From positions 3,174,501-3,238,500 of the forward strand of contig NZ_JACJUV010000001.1 of NCBI RefSeq assembly GCF_014218805.1: a stretch of DNA of 64,000 bases. Direction: 5' to 3'. The DNA comes from Teredinibacter franksiae. GTDB taxonomy: Bacteria > Pseudomonadota > Gammaproteobacteria > Pseudomonadales > Cellvibrionaceae. How positions within the stretch are numbered: the first letter of the stretch is position 1; each line of letters starts with the position of its first letter. Under the pieces are notes generated by a model. That model was not told the origin of the DNA. It saw only the letters and a list, made by a program, of their open reading frames with translations, and did no database searches. The position numbers were made by a program, and so were the translations under genes. Shown here in pieces: positions 9,649 to 17,740 of the stretch.

Positions 9649-10977
9649 ATGATTAAAAAATTACTTGCAGGCGGTTTGTTCGCCGCGGCACTAACAAGTG
9701 CCGCTGTTCAGGCAGAAAACCCAGCCATTACCCATGTGCTAACCGCCGACCCGGTCGCCATGGTGCACGATGGTCGTGTTTACCTTTACGCCGGGCACGA
9801 TGAAGCCAAAGACAACCGCAAGTTTTACGAAATGCACAAGTGATTGGTGTTTTCTTCAGACGATATGGTGAACTGGACAGATCACGGTTCACACATGAAA
9901 GCGACCGATTTTAAATGGGCAAAAGGCGGTGCTTGGGCGGCCCATACCGTTGAAAAAACGGTAAATTTTTTTTATACCACCGTACGCCACGTCGCCATTA
10001 ATGGCTTTGCCGTAAATGTAGCGGTTTCAGCCAGCCCAACCGGCCCGATTAAAGATGCCCTAGCCAAAGCCTTAATTAGTAACGATATGACAACTACAAC
10101 CCCGACGGCACCATGAAGCGCATTGTGATGACATCCGAAGGCGAAGCTACAATTTTCCTTCCGGTGACGACGGCTCGATAGTTACCAAAGTACAGGGCGC
10201 ACACATGCATATTGTGAACCCGAAAACCCAGCAATGTTTAGTCACCGATGGCGATAAGGTTGTACAAGCCAGTTGTGAAGCTGAATCGCGCGCTGGGTAA
10301 TCGACCACACCGACGATGTTAAATACCGTCTTGAAAATGCCGGCAGTGGCCAGTTTATGGGTAACGGTAAAAGTGTTACGCAAAACCAAAAAGCCGTGCA
10401 GTCGGCTTGGGTTAACAATGATTACCAAAAATGGCAGGTAGCTACTTCACTTCCAGGTTTGACTCGCTTTATCAATGCGGGCAGTGGTGAACTGTTATCG
10501 GCATGCGACAGTACGGCCAATTACGGATAAACGTAGCGCAACGAACTCCGTGTACAACCGGCCGATAAAGTAGCGATTTCAAGCGTTCAAAGTGGTCGTG
10601 TACTTCAGGCCGAAAACTGCGGAAAAAACGTTGCCAATGTAGGCCAAGCTGGCTGGAGCAGAAGCGAATGCCAGTAATGGCAATTCGCATCCATAGAGGA
10701 AGGCTTCTTTAATATTAAAGCCGGCGACCAGTGCATGACCATCACCAATCGCACCATTGTACCCGGCACCAACGTCGAAGCGGGAACCTGCGAAAGCCCC
10801 TACGCCCAATGGCGATTCGAATTACTGGAAGATGGTGTTGTGAAAATTTCCAACCGAGAAAGCAATCACACGTTGGATTTGGCCAATTGCACATTGTCTG
10901 TAGCTACCAATATTGGTCAGACGCAGTGGTTTGGAACGGATTGCCAGAAATTTCATTTGAGGAAGATTCCTGAGTAA
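9649..10977 (+). pseudogene. GH43 protein with lectin-like C-terminal domain, interrupted
   Basis: Begins with a clean signal peptide (cleavage after VQA) and the GH43 start ITHVLTADPVAMVHDGRVYLYAGHDEA. An in-frame TGA at 9841 interrupts it. The frame continues with SSDDMVNWTDHG and GAWAAHTVEK to about 10080, then shifts. The segment around 10110 (PDGTMKRIVMTSEG) matches the later part of GH43 xylosidase/arabinofuranosidases, so most of the central propeller has been deleted. The last ~450 bp resemble a ricin-type beta-trefoil or other sugar-binding tail (repeats of GTCESPYAQWRFE type) with two more stops. The lectin label is tentative. Confidence 0.7.
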
Positions 10978-10998
10978 ACCGTGTAGGTTACTTATACA

Positions 10999-11028
10999 AA
11001 AAAGCCACGCTATGCGTGGCTTTTTTTT
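10999..11028 (+). terminator. rho-independent terminator after the arabinan block
   Basis: Stem AAGCCACGC / GCGTGGCTT with a 3-nt loop, preceded by A-rich sequence and followed by eight T. It lies 22 bp after the last stop of the broken GH43 gene. Confidence 0.85.
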
Positions 11029-11039
11029 CGGTCGCACTT

Positions 11040-11929
11040 TTTTATGGCTTAGGTGTTGTGTGGAGCAGTCTGTTTATCTAGGCATGTACACCAATATTTT
11101 TCGGTCTTTTAGGTGGCGTACTTTTTATAGGCCCTCTCTATTTTAGGCGTGGCGAAATACCGCTGCATTCGCTCAAAGGTTGAACTTGGTAGAAAGATAA
11201 AACACACACACAGCGCCTTGTCGAACCCCTCTTCAACATCGCCGTTAGATTACTCAATATTGATTATCGGCTGTTGACGAAATGGCGTCGTTTTGCGGCT
11301 GGGTGACTTTGATGAATAGCGTAAGGGCGTACTTCCTAGATGAATTGAGTGCCTTGTCGTTCAAAAGTGTTGAAAACACAGGATAAATCGCGGCGGGCAA
11401 AAAAATAGTCGATTTTTTCCTCGTATATCTGACGCTGTTGTAAAAATGGCCTGTTTTTATAATGAATTCAAAGGGTTACACGGGTTGATGGAATTCGGTG
11501 ATATGAGGCCATTGGGACCATTTGCCCTTTTGGGATTTAGGCGCCACTTGGCGGAAAGCTTGACGTGGCGGGGGTTTGAGCGTAGTTTTCGGGTTTCCAA
11601 ATAAAAAATATGCGCGCCCCGAAATATGACGCCTGGGGCGCGATATACAAATGTTATGAGCGCGGTTCGAAAATAAATAAAATGAGTCATGTGCTTGATT
11701 TACGGCACGTTGTAGAGCGTCTCTCGGCGTTAATGTAAGTGGATTTTTTGTATCTCACCAGTTTCTTTCCTGGTGCCAAATAGTAGTTTTATAGGTGGTG
11801 GTAAATAGCACTTCGCATTTAGCCACCACTTTCGTAATATGGAGTTTGTTGGTGGGGTTGTGTGTTCTTTCCTGCTGCCATTGGCAAGCTAAAATAAAAC
11901 GTGGTTTTGTTGTGGTACTTACTGCCGTC
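11040..11929. other. gene-free left flank of the cassette array
   Basis: About 890 bp with no convincing gene on either strand. An integron integrase (intI) and attI would be expected here if this were the head of a complete integron, but no tyrosine-recombinase motif is visible in any frame. The only notable structure is the hairpin at 11794-11829. Confidence 0.6.
11794..11829. repeat. imperfect hairpin at the left edge of the array
   Basis: Arms GTGGTGGTAAAT and ATTTAGCCACCAC pair over 12 bp with one bulged base around a 10-nt loop. It has no T-tract, so it is not an obvious terminator. A bulged long hairpin is reminiscent of attC folding, but the RYYYAAC and GTTRRRY core sites are missing. 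Confidence 0.4.
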
Positions 11930-12048
11930 GCATAACCAGTCGGTCACCCTGACGCTGCATACTCCGCCGCTTTTTGTGCATTTCGCTTCGCTACATTCTT
12001 GCACAAAAAACAGCTCCATATGCAACGCAGGCTACCTTAGCGTTAGAG
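11930..12048 (+). repeat. attC site 1
   Basis: Left core GCATAAC (11930-11936), right core GTTAGAG (12042-12048). The arms include GACGCTGCATA / TATGCAACGC and an inner pair TTTTTGTGCA / TGCACAAAAA. It has no recognisable cassette gene in front of it, so its own cassette is lost or non-coding. Confidence 0.85.
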
Positions 12049-12053
12049 GTCAT

Positions 12054-12410
12054 ATGTACGGAATACCGAAAGAGTTAAATCTTGATGTAATGGCAGGCTC
12101 TGAGTGTACTCAAATCAGAGTTGGACAATTTGACATCCAGTTTTCTTTTGGTGAAGTTGACTTCGCCCTTGAATCCAAAATTGGCTTGTTTAAAAATAAA
12201 GTAGAGATTGGAGCGTGGGAAGCTGGAAAATGGCCAGACTGCGTTTTCTACGAAATCATGAATGTACCGGTTGAATCTGTACGGACTCAGAATGCAGAGG
12301 CAATTATTATTACCCTAGAGAGTGGTTTATCTATTCATCTTTGTGATAATTCCGAACAATTTGAAACAATGAAAATTTCAATTAGCGGGGGCGATCCTTG
12401 GATCATCTAA
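12054..12410 (+). CDS. cassette 1 protein, unknown function
   Basis: 118-aa soluble acidic protein with no signal peptide or membrane segment. ATG 12054 lies 5 bp after the attC 1 core; an in-frame upstream extension runs through the attC and is rejected. The C-terminus ends GGDPWII, after predicted alternating beta-strands (ITLESGLSIHL and similar). Small beta-rich cassette proteins of the DUF6188 sort have this look, but I cannot confirm family membership. attC 2 begins 4 bp after the stop. Confidence 0.7.
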   Translation: MYGIPKELNLDVMAGSECTQIRVGQFDIQFSFGEVDFALESKIGLFKNKVEIGAWEAGKWPDCVFYEIMNVPVESVRTQNAEAIIITLESGLSIHLCDNSEQFETMKISISGGDPWII

Positions 12411-12414
12411 AAGC

Positions 12415-12533
12415 CTCTAACAAGGCTGTGCACGGGGCAGCTAGGCTACGTTTTGCAATTTATGCACTACGCTGCCGCTACGTTAACATAAATTACAACT
12501 TCGCCTAGTTGCCCCGTGACAGCGGCGTTAGAA
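12415..12533 (+). repeat. attC site 2
   Basis: Left core CTCTAAC (12415-12421), right core GTTAGAA (12527-12533). Long complementary arms CACGGGGCA / TGCCCCGTG and CAATTTATG / CATAAATT. Confidence 0.88.
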
Positions 12534-12542
12534 TTTAAAATC

Positions 12543-12920
12543 ATGAAATGCACAAGTTGTAACTACGGAGAGATTGAAAAAAGGAGAATATTACCTTTTC
12601 TGATTGGGTGGGTAGTCTGCCCATACTGTGGTGCATCCGTGGAGCCTAAATTAGGAGCACAGGTTTTGTGGTCTGTTGTTTTGCCTTTAATTTCAGTAGC
12701 TTTTTTTGTGGTATTTTTAGGCAAGTATTCGGTCATTTATTATTTGCTGTTTTCGCTCGCGTTATTGTTACTATTCATGTTGGTGCTTTACTTGTCTCCT
12801 TTTAGGTCAGTTAAGCAAGAAGAGATAGCAGGGCAAAAAATTATGTTTGGGCCAACAAGAGGGCCTGTAATAGCTCCGCTTATAATATATGGTTTTGGGG
12901 TGCTGTTTTGGGTGGTTTAA
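12543..12920 (+). CDS. cassette 2 protein: zinc ribbon plus membrane segments
   Basis: 125 aa starting MKCTSCNYGE, with a second CPYC pair near residue 27, so four cysteines form a treble-clef or rubredoxin-type zinc ribbon. Two hydrophobic segments follow (about residues 40-60 and 63-83), and a short one lies at the C-terminus (PLIIYGFGVLFWVV). ATG 12543 is 9 bp after the attC 2 core. Architecturally similar to cassette 16. Function unknown; a membrane-tethered zinc ribbon. Confidence 0.75.
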   Translation: MKCTSCNYGEIEKRRILPFLIGWVVCPYCGASVEPKLGAQVLWSVVLPLISVAFFVVFLGKYSVIYYLLFSLALLLLFMLVLYLSPFRSVKQEEIAGQKIMFGPTRGPVIAPLIIYGFGVLFWVV

Positions 12921-12921
12921 A

Positions 12922-13034
12922 TTCTAACCAGCTCAGCCAGCGGACCTCCGTTCCGGCGTTTGTTTTCGCGGTGGCCGCTACGCTACCGCAAAATCAAACG
13001 CCTCCACTCCGTCCGCTGCTGCAGGGCGTTATGT
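12922..13034 (+). repeat. attC site 3
   Basis: Left core TTCTAAC (12922-12928), right core GTTATGT (13028-13034). Its outer arms (CTCAGCCAGC, and CGCTGCTGCAGGGCG) are nearly the same as those of attC 9 and attC 14. Confidence 0.88.
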
Positions 13035-13051
13035 ACAAAACGGAGAATTGA

Positions 13052-14509
13052 ATGAGATTTTGGATTAGAATTGTTGTGATATTGATTTCAGCAGTTCCAC
13101 TTCTCGCGAATGCAGAAGGAACTGCACACTCGATATCAACAAGCGTAGTGAGAGAGTTCATTTCCACAATTAACGAAAATAATAAAAATAAGACAAAGCA
13201 GTATATTTCAGATAATTACTACCGCCGCTTTTTGGAAGCGTTTCCGCTAGACAACCATTTAAATCATACCTTTCATTTGCACGATCAAAATGGTGGTCTC
13301 GGTATTGAATCGATTTCCCGTATTGATGACAAGAGGGGTTTCATCAGGTGGTCAGCGTTGGTCAAATCTGAACGGACGGAAGCGTGGAGCGAGTTTATCG
13401 TGTGGTTCAGTGCTGACAAGCCAGAGAAAATAGCCGGAATCCAAATGAGGCCTGCAAGCCTTTCTGGCATACCTGACGTATCGAAAAATATTTCCCAAGG
13501 GAAATTAAAGAAGGAACTTAAATCCTATTTGAAACGCGCTGCCAAAAAAAACGTGTTTTCCGGTACCGTTCTTTTAGCAAAGGGAGATAGGGTTATTTTT
13601 ACTGGAGCTGCTGGCCTAGCCGATAAAAGATTCGACGTGCCGAACAATACAAAGACTAAATTTAATCTAGCCTCCATGAGCAAGATGTTTACCGCTGTTG
13701 CAATCATGCGATTGGTTGAGGTAGGTAAATTACATCTTGACGATCAGCTCAATAAATTTATAGATGAAAGCTGGCTTTCGCCGGAAATCAGTCAAAAAAT
13801 ACAAATAAAGCATTTACTAAGTCACACGTCAGGCTTGGGCAGCTTCTTAAATAATACTTATGAAGCTTCTGCTAAAGATTCTTTCAGGGATCTTGATGAT
13901 TATAAAATCCTAATTAAAGATGAAACATTAAAGTTTGAACCGGGAGCTGCATACTCTTACAGCAATACTGGAATGTTTTTACTCGGGTTGGTGATTGAAA
14001 ATGTGAGTGGAGAAGACTATTTCGACTACATCCGCAAGCACATATATATGCCTGCTGGAATGGCAAACTCCGGCAGCTTCGATATGGATCAGCCCACTTC
14101 CAATCTCGCTACGGGTTATTATTTCAGAGATGGATGGAAAAACAACAGATTTCTACTGTCTGTCAAAGGGGGGCCGGCTGGTGGGGGATATTCAACTGCA
14201 GAAGATTTGTATAAATTTACTTTAGCGTTAATCAACAACAGGCTACTCGGAAAGAAATTTACTGAGCAGCTTTTTGTCATTAACTCTGAATTAAACGCGG
14301 TGAACTATGGTTATGGCTTTCGGGTATTCGGAGAAAAAAACCACCGTATAGTGGGTCACGACGGGGCTTTTGATGGGATAAGTACCAATCTGGATGTATT
14401 CCTTGATCAAGGATATATAGCTATAGTTCTTTCGAACTACAGTCAGGGTGCACCGCCTTTTGTACAAAAAATGCGATTATTGATTGCTCAGGCGACTAAT
14501 GAAAAATAA
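13052..14509 (+). CDS. cassette 3: serine beta-lactamase/transpeptidase-fold hydrolase, exported
   Basis: 485 aa with a signal peptide (cleavage after LLANA). The C-terminal ~340 residues are a class C beta-lactamase-type domain: S208-M-S-K211 (SxxK nucleophile), YSN near residue 306 (tyrosine motif), and GHDGAFDG (HxG in place of KTG) near 436. HxG is typical of esterase or peptidase members rather than true resistance enzymes. The first ~120 residues after the signal are an extra domain of NTF2/SnoaL-like length, function unknown. GGAG precedes ATG 13052. It is by far the largest gene in a cassette here. Substrate unknown. Confidence 0.87.
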   Translation: MRFWIRIVVILISAVPLLANAEGTAHSISTSVVREFISTINENNKNKTKQYISDNYYRRFLEAFPLDNHLNHTFHLHDQNGGLGIESISRIDDKRGFIRWSALVKSERTEAWSEFIVWFSADKPEKIAGIQMRPASLSGIPDVSKNISQGKLKKELKSYLKRAAKKNVFSGTVLLAKGDRVIFTGAAGLADKRFDVPNNTKTKFNLASMSKMFTAVAIMRLVEVGKLHLDDQLNKFIDESWLSPEISQKIQIKHLLSHTSGLGSFLNNTYEASAKDSFRDLDDYKILIKDETLKFEPGAAYSYSNTGMFLLGLVIENVSGEDYFDYIRKHIYMPAGMANSGSFDMDQPTSNLATGYYFRDGWKNNRFLLSVKGGPAGGGYSTAEDLYKFTLALINNRLLGKKFTEQLFVINSELNAVNYGYGFRVFGEKNHRIVGHDGAFDGISTNLDVFLDQGYIAIVLSNYSQGAPPFVQKMRLLIAQATNEK

Positions 14510-14527
14510 ATTTAATTTACATCGGCC

Positions 14528-14645
14528 ACATAACAAATTTGTCCAGTTGACGTTTTGGTCTACGCTCCTTTTTTGCGCATGGCCTGCGGCCATTTTTGCG
14601 CAAAAATCCACTACAACCAAAACGCAACTGACAAAGACGTTATGT
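14528..14645 (+). repeat. attC site 4
   Basis: Left core ACATAAC (14528-14534), right core GTTATGT (14639-14645). Arms CAGTTGACGTTTTGG / CCAAAACGCAACTG, and an inner pair TTTTTGCGCA / TGCGCAAAAA. Confidence 0.9.
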
Positions 14646-15070
14646 ATAAGCGAGTTATGGAAGAAAAAATAGAAGCAAAGAATATCGGTATATGGATTGT
14701 CAGTGGATTGTTGGCCTATCTTGTTATTTGGTTGCAGGTAGAAAGATATTTTTCGAATTCGTTGATTTCGAGCATAATGTACTGGGTTTTTTCGTTTGGA
14801 ATAGATTTTATTGTAAGCGGAAGCTGCTTGTGGCTTGCGTTTCGTTTTTTTAAAATGGAGCTCTATTTTAAAGGTGCTCTATTAATAGTTGCTACATCTT
14901 CGGTAATCTCTTTACTTCCGGGTATTGGTACACTGTTGTCTGTTGTGGTGTTCTATTTTCTACTGTGGTATGCAACTAAGTCCTCATTTTTGGATTTGTT
15001 TGTCACTGTACTGCTTAGTAAGCTTTTGGCGATTTCATTGGGAGTTATTCTTGTTCAGCTTGTACGGTAA
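14642..15070 (+). CDS. cassette 4: small multi-pass membrane protein
   Basis: 142 aa from the ATG inside the attC 4 core itself (GTTATGT); an alternative ATG lies at 14657. About four hydrophobic helices (near residues 17-37, 45-68, 78-98, 105-140). No recognised family. The stop is followed immediately by attC 5. If the first ATG is used, excision or reintegration of the cassette rebuilds the start codon only with a GTTATG-type partner core. Confidence 0.7.
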   Translation: MYKRVMEEKIEAKNIGIWIVSGLLAYLVIWLQVERYFSNSLISSIMYWVFSFGIDFIVSGSCLWLAFRFFKMELYFKGALLIVATSSVISLLPGIGTLLSVVVFYFLLWYATKSSFLDLFVTVLLSKLLAISLGVILVQLVR

Positions 15071-15187
15071 ACATAACCAGTGCAGCCACCTGACACAAAT
15101 TACGGCGCGCCTTTTTGTGATTTCGCTGCGCTCAAGTATACACAAAAACTCACGCCGTAATTTATGCAGGTGCTACAAGCGTTATAC
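15071..15187 (+). repeat. attC site 5
   Basis: Left core ACATAAC (15071-15077), right core GTTATAC (15181-15187). Arms CACCTGACACAAATTACGGCG / CGCCGTAATTTATGCAGGTG, with an inner CTTTTTGTG / CACAAAAACT pair. Confidence 0.88.
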
Positions 15188-15197
15188 GAACTAAATT

Positions 15198-15512
15198 ATG
15201 AGCATCATAAAAGATTTAGAGATTCAGCCTACAGAATACGTCGATGCTGTTAACTTTGACAGAGCTTCTTCTACGCTAGAAGTTTTGTTTAACCAAGGCC
15301 CAGAAGACTGGGAGCCTTCACATAAGCTGATATTTATGGACGTAGTAAAGTTCGACAAAGAAGTCATCGACGATGAAGATCAGGTAGGCATAGATAAATT
15401 CACTGACCTAGTTTTGGAGTTCAGTGAGAGTGTGGGTGATTATTACCTACATTTAACAAATACTGTTTTCAGTTTTACTACAAAGGTAACGCCAGCTTGC
15501 AAATACGTATAA
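15198..15512 (+). CDS. cassette 5 protein, unknown function
   Basis: 104-aa acidic soluble protein with no signal or membrane segment. Hydrophobic-polar alternation suggests a beta-rich fold. Its TAA is part of the attC 6 left core (GTATAAC), a typical compact cassette arrangement. No family recognised. Confidence 0.7.
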   Translation: MSIIKDLEIQPTEYVDAVNFDRASSTLEVLFNQGPEDWEPSHKLIFMDVVKFDKEVIDDEDQVGIDKFTDLVLEFSESVGDYYLHLTNTVFSFTTKVTPACKYV

Positions 15513-15612
15513 CAAGGCCAGTCAATCTGACCTCCATAAACTGTCTTCTTTTTTGCAAAAAAAATGCAAAAAAGCAGCCAGTTCACTCCGGCAGTTGCTG
15601 GCGGCGTTAGCC
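15507..15612 (+). repeat. attC site 6
   Basis: Left core GTATAAC (15507-15513), right core GTTAGCC (15606-15612). The inner part has the pair TTTTTTGCA / TGCAAAAAA. Confidence 0.82.
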
Positions 15613-15649
15613 GTAAGCTGAGTCTTTACCTTTATCGAAGAAGAATTAA

Positions 15650-16288
15650 ATGGATATAAATAACATCATAACTTTTATAGCTGTAGCGACTTTGTTGGTT
15701 GCTTCGCCTGGTCCTAACGGCTTCCTCATCGCTAAAACAGTTCCATTGTCGGGACAAAAAGCGGGCTTCGCTAATATCTTGGGGTTCGTTGCTGCCTTTT
15801 ATGTGCATGGTACACTATCAATATTTGGTATTTCTATCCTTCTGGTTAATTCGGCTAAAGCATTCTTTGTTTTTAAAATGTTAGGTGCAGCTTATTTAAT
15901 CTGGATCGGTATTAAAGCACTTGTAAGCGCTTTCAAAGTTAGCAGTGCTAAACTACCTGATCTGGATCAAAGAAATGTTAAACCAGTTTCAGTTCTAACC
16001 GCATTTTCAGAGGGGTTTTTAACAAACACGCTTAACCCCAAAGTATCAATGTTCTATTTGGCTGCTTTTCCGCAATTCATATCTGTGAACGAGAGTGTCA
16101 TAAATGCATATGCGTTAGTAACAATACACTCTATAGCCAACTTTTTTTGGTTTTCTATAATGGTGTTGATGTTATTGCGTATCAAAAATGCTACAAACAA
16201 TGCATGGTTTAAACGATGGCTAAATTCAATAACTGGTGTTGTATTTATTTTCTTTGGTTCTAAATTGGCGTTAATGAAAAATGGCTAA
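15650..16288 (+). CDS. cassette 6: LysE/RhtB-family amino-acid exporter
   Basis: 212 aa, six hydrophobic segments. The N-terminal SPGPNGFLIAKT block is the LysE/RhtB signature (SPGPN). The second half has SEGFLTNTLNPKVSMFYLAAFPQFI, also characteristic. Members export amino acids or homoserine (lactones); the substrate is unknown. AAGAAG lies upstream of ATG 15650. As a recognisable transporter it is unusual among mostly unknown cassette genes. The stop falls inside the attC 7 left core. Confidence 0.9.
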   Translation: MDINNIITFIAVATLLVASPGPNGFLIAKTVPLSGQKAGFANILGFVAAFYVHGTLSIFGISILLVNSAKAFFVFKMLGAAYLIWIGIKALVSAFKVSSAKLPDLDQRNVKPVSVLTAFSEGFLTNTLNPKVSMFYLAAFPQFISVNESVINAYALVTIHSIANFFWFSIMVLMLLRIKNATNNAWFKRWLNSITGVVFIFFGSKLALMKNG

Positions 16289-16375
16289 CAAAACAATCAA
16301 CCGGACTCCGCATTGCGTGGTTCGCTTCGCTCACTTTACCACGCAACGCTCCGCTCGGTTATTGTGGCGTTAGAA
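16283..16375 (+). repeat. attC site 7
   Basis: Left core GGCTAAC (16283-16289), right core GTTAGAA (16369-16375). Short form, 93 bp, with the pairs AACCGGAC... / GCTCGGTT and GCGTGGT / ACCACGC. Confidence 0.85.
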
Positions 16376-16386
16376 GGAATGTGAAA

Positions 16387-16701
16387 ATGAGAATTCTAGT
16401 GGCGATATTTCTTCTAGCCTCCAATGCATTAGCGTGTGATAAAGTCGACGTAATCTCTGAGAATGGAGGCGAAATATTTGTAAGCTGCGAGGATATTGTG
16501 AAGGCAACAGATGACGATATCGCAGATATTACATACAAGCTAATTATTAGTGGTCAGTTTGACAATTCCAGTGACTTTTTTATCCACTATACACAAATGC
16601 CTGCAGAGTCACCGATTGCTACCTATAACTCCAGGCTTAATACGGTCACGTTCGTTACTACAAAAGGCGCGGCGGCAAGGCAGGTGGTTTTACGTATATG
16701 A
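16387..16701 (+). CDS. cassette 7: small secreted protein
   Basis: 104 aa with a signal peptide (MRILVAIFLLASNALA) followed by Cys. Two further Cys residues... only one (near 34) is clearly conserved-looking in the mature part. ATG 16387 is preferred to the GTG at 16381 because AAGGA at 16374-16378 is correctly spaced for it. Likely periplasmic. No family recognised. Confidence 0.7.
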   Translation: MRILVAIFLLASNALACDKVDVISENGGEIFVSCEDIVKATDDDIADITYKLIISGQFDNSSDFFIHYTQMPAESPIATYNSRLNTVTFVTTKGAAARQVVLRI

Positions 16702-16704
16702 ACG

Positions 16705-16816
16705 TTCTAACAAAGCTAGCAAGCAGACCTACGTTTCGGTGTATAAATTTATGCCGGTCGCTACGCTGGCATATATTTAAACACCTACACTGCGGCTGCT
16801 TCTAGCGGCGTTATGC
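16705..16816 (+). repeat. attC site 8
   Basis: Left core TTCTAAC (16705-16711), right core GTTATGC (16810-16816). Arms CTAGCAAGCAGACCTACG / CTGCGGCTGCTTCTAG; inner pair AAATTTATGCC / GGCATATATTT. Confidence 0.88.
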
Positions 16817-16829
16817 ATAAAGTAAAAAT

Positions 16830-17117
16830 ATGGTCATTGAACTTCTTATAAGAATCATATTCCCGTTATTGCTATTATCACTTTTTGTTTATGCGATACT
16901 TTTACTGCTTATTGGAATAATCAAGTACGCTGGCTTTCTCGATAAGGCAAGAAGAAGTGGTGGGGATTCTTTTGGTATTGCCATGGGCGCAATGAAGTTT
17001 CTTTTCGGAAATGATTTGACTGGTGAAATGACCTTCCTAAGGTTGTACAAATATTCGCTAGTTGTAACTGCTGGCTTGGTCGTACTAATAGGCGTAAATA
17101 TGGTGATGTCTAGCTAA
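16830..17117 (+). CDS. cassette 8: two-helix membrane protein
   Basis: 95 aa: a long hydrophobic helix at residues 2-30, a short basic/glycine loop (DKARRSGGDSFG), and a second helix at 73-94. No family recognised. ATG 16830 is 14 bp after the attC 8 core. Confidence 0.65.
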   Translation: MVIELLIRIIFPLLLLSLFVYAILLLLIGIIKYAGFLDKARRSGGDSFGIAMGAMKFLFGNDLTGEMTFLRLYKYSLVVTAGLVVLIGVNMVMSS

Positions 17118-17121
17118 ATAT

Positions 17122-17176
17122 GCATAACAAACTCAGCCAGCATGACCTACGTTCCGGCTGCTGCAGGGCGTTATGC
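17122..17176 (+). repeat. attC site 9, minimal 55-bp form
   Basis: Left core GCATAAC (17122-17128), right core GTTATGC (17170-17176). It equals the outer parts of attC 14 with the whole central segment missing: CTCAGCCAGCATGACCTACG runs straight into GTTCCGGCTGCTGCAGGGCG. Confidence 0.85.
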
Positions 17177-17187
17177 AAAACTAAATT

Positions 17188-17607
17188 ATGAACCTAGATG
17201 AACTTGCGGAAGAATATAGTGAAGCTATTGATGCAGAAGATAAAAATTCGGCTCATCACAGAATAAATGAAATTACTAGGGCTGTTGCGAGTAACTTCCC
17301 TCGCGATAATCCAGAGAAACTTGCGTGGTTTACAGCCGCACTTCAAGATAAGCGCAAAAAGTGGTTTGTTGCAAAAGTAATGAGCAAGGTAAACCCCATA
17401 CCCAAATCACTATTGCAAGACTTGGTTTTAGCCTCAATGTTGGAACCAAACCCTAGTTCTAACAAGTTTCTGGTTCTTCCTTGCGTTAAAACTTTTGGCA
17501 AGGAAATAGTTAAGGAGGCAATGCTTAAATATTCCGCGCACCCTCAAGTGGTTGAAAATGATGGGTACAATAAAGTGGCATATTGGGTGGGCCTTCGCAA
17601 TGCATAA
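17188..17607 (+). CDS. cassette 9: helical protein of unknown function
   Basis: 139 aa, rich in amphipathic helices (for example EEYSEAIDAEDKNSAHHRIN, DKRKKWFVAKVMSKV), suggestive of a HEAT-like or armadillo-like repeat bundle. No signal or membrane segment. Similar small helical-repeat cassette proteins exist, but no family is named here. The stop overlaps the attC 10 left core. Confidence 0.65.
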   Translation: MNLDELAEEYSEAIDAEDKNSAHHRINEITRAVASNFPRDNPEKLAWFTAALQDKRKKWFVAKVMSKVNPIPKSLLQDLVLASMLEPNPSSNKFLVLPCVKTFGKEIVKEAMLKYSAHPQVVENDGYNKVAYWVGLRNA

Positions 17608-17715
17608 CAAAAGTAGGCAAGCGACAAATATTGCGTCGCTCCGTTTGTGTAAGGGCTCCGCCCATTTTACACAAACTCCACAACACAATATTTGCGCCTG
17701 TTACTGGCGTTATGT
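17602..17715 (+). repeat. attC site 10
   Basis: Left core GCATAAC (17602-17608), right core GTTATGT (17709-17715). Arms GCGACAAATATTG / CAATATTTGCG and GTTTGTGTAA / TTACACAAAC. Confidence 0.9.
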
Positions 17716-17740
17716 GTGAGAAAAATGATAGGAGTAAAGT

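Noticed and set aside
11457..11690. Minus-strand open frame of 77 codons in the array flank
   Set aside because: No ribosome site, no recognisable residue pattern, and low-complexity repetition near its C-terminus (NGPNGLISPNSINPCNPLNS). Judged chance.
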